From Sanchytrium tribonematis (taxonomy: Eukaryota > Sanchytriomycota > Sanchytriomycetes > Sanchytriales > Sanchytriaceae), in contig JADGIG010000024.1 of assembly GCA_018985235.1 (NCBI GenBank), positions 1 to 41,203 of the forward strand: a DNA stretch of 41,203 nt. The letters are read 5' to 3'. Positions 9,501-18,634 of this stretch are shown here, piece by piece (within the stretch, counting starts at the first letter, position 1; every line of letters starts with the position of its first letter). Under the pieces are notes generated by a model that saw nothing but the letters and a program-made list of their open reading frames with translations, had not been told where the DNA came from and searched no databases. The position numbers and the translations under genes were made by a program.

Positions 9501-11019
9501 AAATTCTACGAAACGTGATAGTCTCCACACACGTGAATTTTTTTCGAAACTCTGTGCAACTATTCACTCTGATTTGATTTTTTTGAAATGATAAGAGATT
9601 AGTGTAACCATACTCTCTCGGTCCAACCCTTTCTGATTTAGCTGTATCACCGCGCACAAGAGGTTCCATTTGAATATTTACTTCGTCAAAAGTATGAGTA
9701 TTGCGATGATAATTGATTACTCTTTTCCATTTGGTATCATCCATACAAGCAGGTAGAGCATTACACGCTACTCGATATACATAAATATAAGCACATCCAC
9801 TTCTATTTACCGCACGGAATAACCTTTTCAATACCCAATCAATTGCCTGTTCTTGGGTCTCATTGAGATAAATACCAGCACCAGAATCATGCCCGGAAAG
9901 ATCAAATTTACGAGTAGTTGGCATTCCGTCAGTGTCAAACCTACCACCATTAGATTCTGTGGAATGATATACTAACATACACCCAATTTCTTCGAATTTA
10001 TTCACAAGTTCAGAAAATTGTTTAACATATGGACTTTGATCCGTCGGAATTTTACCACCGCGAACTTGAATTTCAGATGTCTTGGTTCTACTGGGAGTGC
10101 TTGTGTTTTCATTAGTACTTTTTACAATGTCACTAAAACTCATCTGGAGGCGTTCCCCATAAAATTCATATGCAGAAAGTGTATGGTTTGTTGGGTACTC
10201 TGCTTCATATTCTAAATCTTTAAGGACTGCGTTCACAATATCGTTGCTAATGCCAAGCAGCTCGGAATCGTGTTCATTGGGGCCATCCTCTTGCTTCAAA
10301 TACTTGATGTACTCAACCACAGTATCAAAAAGGGAATTATGTAACTGTGGATCATAGGATTGACTTATTTGGTTACTTGCATCATGATTAAAGCCAATCG
10401 TTTTCAATATCTGAACCTCCTGAGAATAGTATTCCTCGGAAGCTTCCCAAATTTTGTTAAATTCCGCGTGAATATCATCTATGTTTTGTTTATAAAACTG
10501 CTCAGAAGTGGTTGATTCCTCTCCTGTCTTCAACAGAGTCAAGGGAGATTTTGAACTTGGTCTTCCAAACTGAAAATGCTCAACGACGATAATATTCTCG
10601 AATATATAAAGTCCTCGATAAAATGCAAATGGAAACAATCTTGTTTCTCCGTTGATCTTATGCAATTTTTCGAATTGGCTTTCGATTTCCGACGGCTCAA
10701 AATTTGGTCGATGCGCCTTGAAAAGTGAGCCATATGGGTCTGCAACAACTACTTTTGCCTTCTTCAACAACTCTGGGTTCAGATAATTTAATGTTGGCGC
10801 AGCAATTTTCACTTCATCAGAGCTTTGTTGGCAGCAATAATCAAGCAAGACCTCTAGACTAATGTTCTGAATATGAGTGATTAAACTAGATTTTGGAGTA
10901 TTTTTGAAGAAATTTTCAAGTGGTTGGTCTGCTGGAATTACCATTTTACCAAGATCTGGTATTTCAAAATAGTTGGGAGAGATGTTTGTCATTGAAGGAG
11001 AGAAAAAAATCAAAAACAT
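9499..11019 (-). CDS. ADP-ribosyltransferase-fold-like protein (PARP or DUF3990-type), divergent
   Basis: 506 aa, one exon as read. The C-terminal third has the outline of an ART fold: LVYHSTESNGG (His motif, as HG[ST] in PARPs), SGAGIYLNETQEQAIDW (matching GxGIYFA...SxxA), a beta strand AYIYVYRV, and a closing strand TNLLSFQKNQIRV where PARPs have NEYIVYDxxQV. The catalytic Glu of PARPs is not evident in that strand, so the protein may be a mono-transferase or inactive. The middle (about residues 150-310) is helical and acidic and could stand where PARP regulatory helices stand. No zinc finger or BRCT domain is visible. The first ATG (11019) gives a short hydrophobic start, MFLIFFSPS; a second ATG at residue 10 is an equally good start. 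Family assignment is inference from motif order only. Confidence 0.55.
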   Translation of the reverse strand: MFLIFFSPSMTNISPNYFEIPDLGKMVIPADQPLENFFKNTPKSSLITHIQNISLEVLLDYCCQQSSDEVKIAAPTLNYLNPELLKKAKVVVADPYGSLFKAHRPNFEPSEIESQFEKLHKINGETRLFPFAFYRGLYIFENIIVVEHFQFGRPSSKSPLTLLKTGEESTTSEQFYKQNIDDIHAEFNKIWEASEEYYSQEVQILKTIGFNHDASNQISQSYDPQLHNSLFDTVVEYIKYLKQEDGPNEHDSELLGISNDIVNAVLKDLEYEAEYPTNHTLSAYEFYGERLQMSFSDIVKSTNENTSTPSRTKTSEIQVRGGKIPTDQSPYVKQFSELVNKFEEIGCMLVYHSTESNGGRFDTDGMPTTRKFDLSGHDSGAGIYLNETQEQAIDWVLKRLFRAVNRSGCAYIYVYRVACNALPACMDDTKWKRVINYHRNTHTFDEVNIQMEPLVRGDTAKSERVGPREYGYTNLLSFQKNQIRVNSCTEFRKKFTCVETITFRRI

Positions 11020-11176
11020 GGGAGATCTTTGATCATGCGCAACACAAAGCGAATTTGAGGCCCAAACTTGGTATATTCCCTTGGTTCTTCATCTTTCCAA
11101 TTTTAAAAATATTACCGTCGCATCTAGGCCCTTTAAAGCAAGACATTTGATATATATCATTACTAATTAATTCAGG

Positions 11177-11892
11177 TTAATTCCTTCTATATCCCTCAAT
11201 TGTATTCTTCAGGGTGTCTGTAGTAGATTTAAATTCGTAATAATCTGGATCCTTTACGGGATCAATATGAAGCCAATAGCTGAATACAACTCCGAAGTTC
11301 TTGTTTTACGCCTAAAGCCCCTATCAATTGCGAATGCATAATCAAAGATTTCATGTTCTAAATTATAGTGATTCTCTTCTCTTATCTCCAAATCAGAATA
11401 AATGACAAACTTCCACAAATCCAAATATTTTTATGATCAGGACAATATAATTTTTAATTTCCTTCCTATATACCAGACATTATAGGATGTTTCTCATGTG
11501 TGCAATACAAAGTTCCTTTAATACAATTTATTGTGTTTAAAAGAAAGTATAGCTATGGAACTTTAAGTCTATAATGACCACACAGTCAACCGGTCCTTTG
11601 ATCCAAATTTTCAGTTGGCTTGGGTTATTCATATTTCCATTATTAATTGCTTTGCAACTGTTTCCAAAATACTCCTCTTCTCTTTAGCTTCAGCTTTAAA
11701 CTTTGTAAATAAATGTCAAATCCTAGGGAAAGTTCTAACTGTGTGATTTTTTTTTACCGAAATTTTAGTTGAATGGATCTCTTCGAGTTTGATGTCAACA
11801 GAACTAAGGTATGCGGAAGATCCGACGCCTTGGGGTCTTAAAGATAATTAAATTGTGTAACTTTTAAATAATCCAGCATTATGTAAAAGCAT
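11177..11892 (-). pseudogene. Decayed protein-coding gene, family not recognised
   Basis: On the minus strand this stretch reads as protein-like sequence spread over several frames with about five or six interruptions, so it looks like a broken gene. Recognisable pieces include SSAYLSSVDIKLEEIHSTK, a Cys/His-rich piece with LYCTHEKHP and CPDHKNIW (possibly a former zinc site), and a charged piece with DLEIREENHYNLEHEIFDY. It sits directly behind the ART-like gene on the same strand. No family could be assigned. The individual open stretches (up to about 58 codons) are not impossible by chance in DNA this AT-rich; their density and composition are the argument. Confidence 0.4.
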
Positions 11893-12120
11893 TTTGATTT
11901 TCTTATTTGTTGTGATGAAGACTTAAAAAACTCTTTAATCGTTTGAGCAATTTAGGCGTGAGTAATTCGAAATAAATTAATAAATGTTGCAATTGATAAA
12001 ATTGTGACAAATATGCATTACAACATCAAATTCTGTAGCTTTAATATGTGAAGTACGCGTTCATTTATGTGAGTATTGACAAAATAGTTGTTGCCAAAGT
12101 GCTCCCCCCGAAACTAGATA
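11893..12120. other. Upstream region of the condensin gene
   Basis: AT-rich with no ORF of note. A short C-rich word (CTCCCCCCGAAAC, about 12102-12114) lies immediately before the condensin ATG, which is unusual in this AT-rich setting and may mark the transcription start region. Confidence 0.35.
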
Positions 12121-15100
12121 ATGTCTTTAGAAATTTTACGTCACGCAATTGCAAATCCAAAGGATACAAATTTTGACATCATTTCACACATGAGAAATGT
12201 TGAAGGTGATGCAAGATTGTTAAACTCTTTGAATTTAGAAGTCATTCATGGTTTGCAAACTTTAAACATTGAAAATTTAACTCTTTCTTATGACGCAATT
12301 ATGAAAGTAACTAAGTCATTATTGGAATCTGAATCTTGTTCTGAATCATTAATACTATATCATTATGCAGTGACTAGAATACTGCTTACAAAATTTAAGC
12401 CGAACATTAATCGGAGGAAAAAGACCCCATTTCATATTGATTTTTATTTTAGTAACTTGGAAGAATTTGCTGACAAATCAGACCAGTCTGAGGCTATATT
12501 GATGTCAGTTTTAGACCTCTTTCAATTTGATCTGATACAATTTGCCGTTCCTTATCAATCAGTTGCTGCGATTTTGATTAAGTCTTGTCACAATAATTTA
12601 TCAGGGCAGTACAAGACATGCATTCCAACTATCTTATCTACTTCCGAGATCAATATTACTCACTTTGCTCAATCTTTAAATGAATTAGCCACATTGGAAG
12701 ATGACCATGTTTACTTTACAACCATGCAAATTCTTATTGATCTTCAGGATGAAAGCACTACTTTGTATAAAAATATGGCACATATGCTCTCTCTTGTAAA
12801 CTCTGATCAATTATACCATCAATTGCCTGTCATACAGCCATTATTCAATTCCCCATCTCCTCATATCAGAATGGCAATGATCACCGCATCCACCCAGTTT
12901 ATGCTGTCAAATGCTGTCTCAGAGCATCCCCATGATTCCTCTGAAATGTTGAGTCTAGTAATGGATCGCTTCCTTGATCAACACGGTCAGTGCAGAAGCA
13001 AAGCAGTTCAAAGTGTCGGTGAATTGATGGCTAATAAAGCTATACCACCACAAATGCACTCTCAGGTCACTCAGGATATCATGTCTAGGACAAAAGATAC
13101 CTCACATTTTTGTAGAAAATCAGCTTTAAAATCATTGATTCCTTGCATCAATAATCACCCTTTTTATAAAGATGGAGGACATTTAAGTGATTCAGAATGT
13201 AATGGCAAACTTGATTTAATCAACACTTTAATGACCAGCTTGGAAGAAAATGCATTAACTCCCGAACATCAATCACAAATTACCAATTTACTGGAACAAT
13301 TCCAATCTTCTATTGGCGATGTATCTAGTGCTACTCAATTGCAGCAGTCTTTGACTGTCATTCAGAAATATTACATGGAATACGCAGATTTTATCAATAT
13401 ATTTACTGAAAATATTCCTCACATTTCATCTTGTTTGTTGAGTAAGCAAAAAACGCTTGTTCAACAATGTATCACTCTTGTATACGAATTAACCATCTAC
13501 CAGCATGATCTTGGAATCACATTGCTTAAGCAGGTCATGCAATGTATTTGGAGAAAAGAGGCCTCCACTGGGCATGTAGAGTTGAAAACGATGAAGGCAA
13601 ATATCATCAACATGTTTAATACTTACTTTTTTGGAGTTGATGAGCATGTAGCTACCAAAAGATTAATTGCATTTTATCATTGTTGTAATGACGTCGATCT
13701 TTTGGGGATTCGAGAAATATTAAAAGATGTGGATAATACCGAGACTGAAGCAAATATTGAAGCTGTAGTTTTAAAACTTGTGAATATCATAAATAGTGAT
13801 GTGGTCACCAAAGAGCAAAAACGAGCTGCAACTGGTGTTTTAGAATGCCTAAATGTAAATATTACCGATATCAAAACATTGTACTCAAATTATCCTAGTG
13901 CTGCTATATTAGAATTATTAGATCCGTCAGATGTCAAGTGGGCATTTACTGTGATTCATCAAATGGATTATGCAAGTTTACGGTGTATTTGCCTTAAACT
14001 GAACCAGATTGAAGATATGGAGGAACTGCTAAATCTTATTTATCAACAATATGCTAATACAAAACAAGTGGAAGATCTCATACGCCTTCTTGTGGCATCC
14101 GCTTTTTGTGCTACTCAATCTGGTGACGTGCTGAATTCTGTTCTTTCTCAAAGTCTGGCAGCAACCCCGGCACAAGCAAATTCAAATATTGTGGCTTCTA
14201 TGGAAGACGTTTTCACAAATTACATGGAAAATTTAAGAGAGCAAGAAATGTGGTCACATGAATGTTTTTACAAAGGAATGGGAGATTTTGTTTCCTTTAG
14301 TGTCAGAAATTTGCATAAAATTAAAAACAAGCAGCTACAGTTGGCTTTTTATCAATGTTTAGGTCAGTTTATGGTGACTAGTCAGGGTTATTTGCAAGTT
14401 CATCTGGATTATTTTATTGAATTACTCAAGTTAGAGCACCTAACTAGAACGGGTATAGTTGTAATTGGAGATCTCATGATCACCCATTCACATTCGTTGT
14501 ATTCTCACGTTCATTTCATTTTCCCGTTTTTGGAAAGCGACAACGTCAATGTGGTTATTACCACTGTTCTCGTTATGACCCGTTTAATTCTTCAAGGATT
14601 AATAAAGTCCAAGGGTGTGCTTGGAAATCTGAGTCATCTTTTAATTCACAAGGATTCAAATGTAGCATTGATGATTCAAGGATTTTTCATAGAATTGAGC
14701 GAAAAAGACGATTCCATTTATAATAATATTGTCGATATTGTAAGTCATCTTCATTCTGCAAAATGTGATATGGACGGGTTTATAGAAATATTACAATTTC
14801 TTTATTCTTTCTTGTCTAGTCATCAAACTGAAAGTGTATTAGAAAGATTTTTGGTGAGATTTGAAAATGAGTATGATGATTATTTGCTTACTTCGTTGGA
14901 CCTACTATCTCAGAGCTTGAATGATCAGTCCACATCTACGACTGAAGAAGCTACCAACAATCCGACTTTAAATAGTTCATGCTCCAAATACCTTTCGAAA
15001 TGGATTGGCTGTTTTAAATATTACAAGGAAGCTTTGAGAAACAAAAAAGTCAATGAGATATTTGTGAAGTGCTGCAAACGTCTAGAGAAATATTTGAAAG

Positions 15101-15264
15101 TGGAAGAAAAAATGAGCTTAAATGAATTGGTAAAAGAAATGGAAGCTTGCCTCATAAATTCCAGTCCTAAGCTAGACAAGAGAATGAAAAAATTAAGCTT
15201 GAAGCCTCTTGAAGCAATGGCTGGTTCCGAGGATGAGATATTGACTGATATTGCTGAAGAATAA
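12121..15264 (+). CDS. YCS4: Condensin complex subunit 1 (Cnd1/Ycs4/CAP-D2, HEAT repeats)
   Basis: 1047 aa, single exon, helical HEAT-repeat protein. Repeats visible in the middle include SPSPHIRMAMITASTQFML and CRSKAVQSVGELMANK. The conserved Cnd1 core lies at about residues 760-880: GIVVIGDLMITHSHSLYSHV, VVITTVLVMTRLILQGLIKS, KGVLGNLSHLLIHKDSNV and GFFIELSEKDDSIYNNIVDI. This block is the signature of the condensin I HEAT subunit, which binds the kleisin CAP-H/Brn1 and DNA during mitotic chromosome compaction. The protein is somewhat shorter than yeast Ycs4. It ends with a Lys/Glu tail and a stop fused to AATAAAC, 29 bp from the facing stop of the myosin light chain gene. Confidence 0.88.
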   Translation: MSLEILRHAIANPKDTNFDIISHMRNVEGDARLLNSLNLEVIHGLQTLNIENLTLSYDAIMKVTKSLLESESCSESLILYHYAVTRILLTKFKPNINRRKKTPFHIDFYFSNLEEFADKSDQSEAILMSVLDLFQFDLIQFAVPYQSVAAILIKSCHNNLSGQYKTCIPTILSTSEINITHFAQSLNELATLEDDHVYFTTMQILIDLQDESTTLYKNMAHMLSLVNSDQLYHQLPVIQPLFNSPSPHIRMAMITASTQFMLSNAVSEHPHDSSEMLSLVMDRFLDQHGQCRSKAVQSVGELMANKAIPPQMHSQVTQDIMSRTKDTSHFCRKSALKSLIPCINNHPFYKDGGHLSDSECNGKLDLINTLMTSLEENALTPEHQSQITNLLEQFQSSIGDVSSATQLQQSLTVIQKYYMEYADFINIFTENIPHISSCLLSKQKTLVQQCITLVYELTIYQHDLGITLLKQVMQCIWRKEASTGHVELKTMKANIINMFNTYFFGVDEHVATKRLIAFYHCCNDVDLLGIREILKDVDNTETEANIEAVVLKLVNIINSDVVTKEQKRAATGVLECLNVNITDIKTLYSNYPSAAILELLDPSDVKWAFTVIHQMDYASLRCICLKLNQIEDMEELLNLIYQQYANTKQVEDLIRLLVASAFCATQSGDVLNSVLSQSLAATPAQANSNIVASMEDVFTNYMENLREQEMWSHECFYKGMGDFVSFSVRNLHKIKNKQLQLAFYQCLGQFMVTSQGYLQVHLDYFIELLKLEHLTRTGIVVIGDLMITHSHSLYSHVHFIFPFLESDNVNVVITTVLVMTRLILQGLIKSKGVLGNLSHLLIHKDSNVALMIQGFFIELSEKDDSIYNNIVDIVSHLHSAKCDMDGFIEILQFLYSFLSSHQTESVLERFLVRFENEYDDYLLTSLDLLSQSLNDQSTSTTEEATNNPTLNSSCSKYLSKWIGCFKYYKEALRNKKVNEIFVKCCKRLEKYLKVEEKMSLNELVKEMEACLINSSPKLDKRMKKLSLKPLEAMAGSEDEILTDIAEE

Positions 15265-15266
15265 AC
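15260..15266 (+). terminator. Poly(A)-like motif fused with the condensin stop codon
   Basis: AATAAAC with the TAA stop at 15262-15264 inside it. Confidence 0.55.
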
Positions 15267-15285
15267 GTTATAGGAATGGGACGAG

Positions 15286-15291
15286 TTTATT
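15286..15291 (-). terminator. Poly(A) hexamer of the myosin light chain gene
   Basis: AATAAA on the minus strand, starting two bases after the TAA stop (15294-15296). It lies in the 29-bp gap shared with the condensin 3' end, so the two transcripts probably overlap antisense. Confidence 0.5.
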
Positions 15292-15293
15292 AA

Positions 15294-15843
15294 TTATTCT
15301 TGATCGTTGTTTGAGCCTCCATTGCTGCCAAGCTTGAGAGCTCTAATAAATTCTTTGTAATTATATCGATTTAACGGGTCTGCTGGAGTTCCTTTGAAAA
15401 ACGCCTCCACCTAAATAAATTAATAATACCTCTTCTTCCGTCATTCTATCACCATAATTCAAAAGCCAATCTCTTAGCTCATCCATATCACAAAAGCCGG
15501 TTCTTCTGTCATCAAAATATTCAAAAGCTTGAATCAATTCATGTTCAGCATCAGTTCCGTTCATTCTTTCACCAAATAATGTTAAAAAAATTGTAAAATT
15601 GATACTTCCAGGTGCGTCTTGTAACATTTCTTCAATATAGGCATCATTTTGACTTTGTGCTGTTTGGCCTAAGCTAGCCAACATATCTTTCAAGTCTTCT
15701 TTGTCAATAAACCCATCTTGATCATGATCGATCATGCTGAAGGCTTCCTTAAATTCTCCGATTTGTTTTTGGTCGAACATAGCGAATATGTTGGAATTTT
15801 GACGAGCGGCTCTTCTTTTGACTTTCTTTCTGGTAGCAGACAT
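15294..15843 (-). CDS. Myosin II regulatory light chain (EF-hand)
   Basis: Two exons (15843-15430 and 15410-15294) encode 176 aa, close to the usual 170-175. The N-terminus is basic (RKKVKRRAARQNSNIFAMF). Ser17 aligns with the activating Ser19 of animal regulatory light chains, while the preceding Thr18 equivalent is Asn. EF-hand 1 is intact for Mg/Ca binding (DHDQDGFIDKED). The later EF-hands are degenerate, as usual for the family (FDDRRTGFCDMDEL). After splicing the C-terminus reads EEEVEAFFKGTPADP, then YNYKEFIRALKLG, as expected. The product would bind the IQ region of a myosin II heavy chain and switch it on when phosphorylated by an MLCK- or ROCK-like kinase. It is more animal-like than fungal Rlc1 proteins by eye. 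Confidence 0.92.
15411..15429 (-). other. 19-nt intron in the myosin light chain gene
   Basis: On the minus strand the sequence is GTATTATTAATTTATTTAG (phase 0). Its last ten bases equal those of the LPMO-gene intron. Removal joins EEE to VEAFFKG and restores the fourth EF-hand; retention yields an unrelated 22-residue tail. Confidence 0.9.
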
Positions 15844-16279
15844 GAAGACGTCGGTTTCACAATTCGAGAGTTAAATTTACAACTCTGAAATTTTTGAAGA
15901 AATACAAATGAGCAGTAGGTCTTAATAAACCCAGTTTATTCAAATATTACTATTATTGCGAAATTTAACGATCTGCTCCCGAATTTTATATTTAACTGGG
16001 CAGCTCTGAATTTATTGAGTAACACTTTAGTTCAATAAAAAATTTAAGCTTACAGACCATATTAAATTGCGGCTAACACATACGCCTAATCCTAAGTCAA
16101 TTTCCTATTTTAGTGGCTCTTCTAGGTTTTGATAAATTTTAAAATGAGTAATCCCATAGTTATTCGTTGAAATTCAAGAGAAATATAAAGAATTTGATTT
16201 CGTCAAAAGTGTCGAAATATTGCAGGCAATGCCTAAGTGAAAGCCAGTTGTCGAAGTTGGATGATTTCAAACACGGAAA
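15844..16279. other. Divergent promoter region, myosin light chain / orphan gene
   Basis: AT-rich, with no ORF that looks real. An open frame from 16167 is non-ATG and out of frame with the orphan gene. The word GAATTGTGAAA (minus strand, 15855-15865) lies 12-22 bp upstream of the myosin light chain ATG. The same 11-mer lies upstream of the eS8 gene. Confidence 0.4.
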
Positions 16280-17101
16280 ATGGAACGTTTTTTTGGACAA
16301 AAGAGAAGTTCAAAATTCGAGAGAGATGATGACTATACTCCGGAAAATAATGTCAAACATAACAAGAAATACAAAACCAGGTCTTCAGAGCGGCAGCAGG
16401 AAAAAAAGTGTTTCGAGAATCAAATTTCTTGTGCCATTTTTGAGCTATTACCAGAAGATCTTCGATATATTTTGTCACAGCACTCTTATAAGTGTGCCTA
16501 CCTTTTTGGATTTTACGACCAATTATCACAATTTCGGAACAAGCCATTAAAAATCACACTTTTACTTTATCGACAAATAATAAGATGTTGTCAACCAATT
16601 TTAACTTTTTGGTTTGATGGTTACTGGCAAATCTTGATCAACCACGATAGCAAAACCTCTACTTTAATGAAATTCCAAAATGAAAATTCATTCCGCTCGG
16701 GCTTACTAGAAATATTGCTCAAAAAAGTGATTCTAGTTACCAATGACATGATATACTGTTCGTACAAATATGAAATTGAGCTCCACCCGACTCTAAAACC
16801 GTTCAAAATTTTGACTTTTGACCCTAAATTTGACGAAATGGACATCTTTGAACTTATAGAATTGTACTTGAATTTCGTCAATAGTTTTGAGCCATTCAAA
16901 GAGCCCAAGATATCGTTTGCTTATCACACATACACAGAACACTCTGAATTTCAAAATATTTCATATCAATGGATACTTTTAGGAAACAGCTTTTTTAAAG
17001 TTTGCAAATATTTTGATGGCAAATTTTATATATGTGAATATGGAGACAAAAAAAGCATAGGTGAGAAGGATTTTTCGTATAATTGGAAAAGGAGGAATTA
17101 A
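16280..17101 (+). CDS. Orphan 273-aa protein with FFG N-terminus, function unknown
   Basis: Single-exon ORF. It starts MERFFGQKRSS, which recalls the minimal PCNA-binding start of RFC1 (MxIRKFFG), although the Gln of a full PIP box is missing upstream. A basic, polar stretch (about residues 10-45) precedes a folded part with FELLPEDLRYILSQHSY, which has a faint F-box-like look, then aromatic-rich segments (ILTFWFDGYWQIL). I do not recognise a family. Unlike every other gene here it has no AATAAA-like motif at its stop (AATTAATTTTAATAATG follows). It converges on the renalase-like gene with a 56-bp gap. Confidence 0.6.
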   Translation: MERFFGQKRSSKFERDDDYTPENNVKHNKKYKTRSSERQQEKKCFENQISCAIFELLPEDLRYILSQHSYKCAYLFGFYDQLSQFRNKPLKITLLLYRQIIRCCQPILTFWFDGYWQILINHDSKTSTLMKFQNENSFRSGLLEILLKKVILVTNDMIYCSYKYEIELHPTLKPFKILTFDPKFDEMDIFELIELYLNFVNSFEPFKEPKISFAYHTYTEHSEFQNISYQWILLGNSFFKVCKYFDGKFYICEYGDKKSIGEKDFSYNWKRRN

Positions 17102-17157
17102 TTTTAATAATGCTCAGATTTTCAAATTAAGCAGGCCAACTATTTAATTGAAGTAAT

Positions 17158-18150
17158 TTATTTTAAATTTAACGCATCATTAAAATCGTGACGAAGTTCT
17201 TCTGCAGCATGGAGAGCTGATAAACAAGCGCCTTCAATTTTCGAGTCACCGAAGCCATCTCCTGCTAAAATCAATGTCTTGGGACCATTTGAATAATGAT
17301 ACGTCGACTTTTTAAATGTGTTTTTTGGCTGAGAATAGTCCCATCTTAATACCTTGGCCTTTGATAAAGACAAATCCGATAGTGCCTCGATAGATTTCCA
17401 TTCAGAGTTTACTTTATCGATGATGTCGCGATCGGATTTTTTGAAATAGGCTTCGCTGAACTCTTTGCCACAATGAATGGTGATAATTTCTTTATCAGTA
17501 ATACCTTTAGTGTGATTATTAGCAACGAAGTCAATGACCGATCCTTTATGTTGATATGCTCCGTTCTCTCCAATTTTAAATTTGTCGTCCAACTCCATAA
17601 TAAGAGTGACGCAAGGCCAGTATTTCACTTCAGCTAATTTTTCAAAATCAGCTTTTGGAATAATATCCTCCACAAGCTTTAAAGACTTAGGCAATGGGGC
17701 GGTCAACACAACGTGGTCGGCCTTCATGATGCCCTTATTAGTATGCAATATAAATTCGTTTTCCGACTCTTCAATCGTATTAACCTGAGTCTTGTACTTG
17801 ATTTTTAAATTTTCGCAAAGATCATCAACTAGATTCCCCATGCCATCAACTGCGCAATAACGCGGATAATTGTCATTTTTTGGAGGAAAACCCTCACTCC
17901 ACACTTTCACTAGATTTTGAGACTTCCATTCTTGAACAAGTTTGCCAAATTCATCAGTACGGACCGTAAAAAATTGAGCGCCAGTGTCTGCTTCGTTTGT
18001 TTCTGTTCTTCCATGTCCATGCTCTGTTTGTTCGAGCACGATAGATTCGATTTCAGATTCTTTCAATTTGTTGGCGATAATTGAACCGGTGATTCCGCTC
18101 CCAATTATAACGTTTGATACCATTTTGCAACTACGCTGGAGAAGTGTCAT
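17158..18150 (-). CDS. Renalase-like FAD-dependent oxidoreductase
   Basis: 330 aa, single exon. The N-terminal dinucleotide-binding motif is visible (NVIIGSGITGSIIANKL), followed by IVLEQ with the acidic end of strand 2. The renalase-type motif ADTGAQFFTVRTDEF follows near residue 55. The C-terminal FAD motif reads LILAGDGFGDSKIEGACLSA. Bacterial and animal renalases oxidise isomeric (2- or 6-dihydro) NAD(P)H, and this is the expected reaction. Start: ATG at 18150 gives a short basic lead (MTLLQRSCK), while ATG at 18123 (MVSNVIIGSG) gives the usual renalase start; an organelle-targeting role for the longer form is possible. The stop is fused to AATAAAT. Confidence 0.82.
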   Translation of the reverse strand: MTLLQRSCKMVSNVIIGSGITGSIIANKLKESEIESIVLEQTEHGHGRTETNEADTGAQFFTVRTDEFGKLVQEWKSQNLVKVWSEGFPPKNDNYPRYCAVDGMGNLVDDLCENLKIKYKTQVNTIEESENEFILHTNKGIMKADHVVLTAPLPKSLKLVEDIIPKADFEKLAEVKYWPCVTLIMELDDKFKIGENGAYQHKGSVIDFVANNHTKGITDKEIITIHCGKEFSEAYFKKSDRDIIDKVNSEWKSIEALSDLSLSKAKVLRWDYSQPKNTFKKSTYHYSNGPKTLILAGDGFGDSKIEGACLSALHAAEELRHDFNDALNLK

Positions 18151-18238
18151 TCTTATTCAAAATCTAATTTTTAGAGCCCCCTTGAGCAGATAAGTACTAA
18201 CTTTTTGTTGTAAGATGTGCAAGAGTTCCAAGATGTAG

Positions 18239-18358
18239 GTGATTCCTCATATTCATCAATATGGGACACGCTCTGTGCAATTGAGTCGATTCATTAAAGG
18301 AAAAGATCCTATTGATATTCGAGCACTTAAAATTTTAAATGAATTCTTGGCAAATTAA
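18239..18358 (+). other. Short coding-like stretch without an ATG
   Basis: Forty in-frame codons, including RSVQLSRFIKGKDPIDIRAL and ending ILNEFLAN, follow immediately after a TAG. An ATG at 18215 lies in the same frame seven codons before that TAG. It could be an exon whose upstream part I cannot place, a remnant, or chance. No poly(A)-like motif sits at its stop. Confidence 0.25.
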
Positions 18359-18634
18359 AGGGACAACAAACTGTATTTTCGCTCATTGTTTTTGTTTATT
18401 GTGCTAGAATTTAATGTGTCGAAGTGCAAATGCTGTTAGATTGTGCTTTAATCACATGCATTGGCAAGATGATGCGTTGCAAGTCTTTTTTAGCCTAGAT
18501 GATTAAAATTAGGTTAAATTAGTCTTTACATTTGAATGAAGATTTAAAACGATTCGATTGGTCAGCATGCATATTTAGTTTAGTTTTTATATTTGGATTG
18601 CTATATAAAATTTTCGACTCTTTCTAGTTATTAG

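Noticed and set aside
11027-11045. A sixth possible 19-nt intron (minus strand, GTGTTGCGCATGATCAAAG) joining an upstream ATG frame (from 11146) to the ART-like gene
   Set aside because: Length and frame fit, but it starts GTG, is GC-richer, ends AAAG and lacks the TTAG/TCAG end of the others. The upstream peptide has no supporting similarity.
16167-16550. 127-codon ORF overlapping the 273-aa orphan
   Set aside because: Non-ATG start and out of frame with the better-supported ORF, which continues to 17101.
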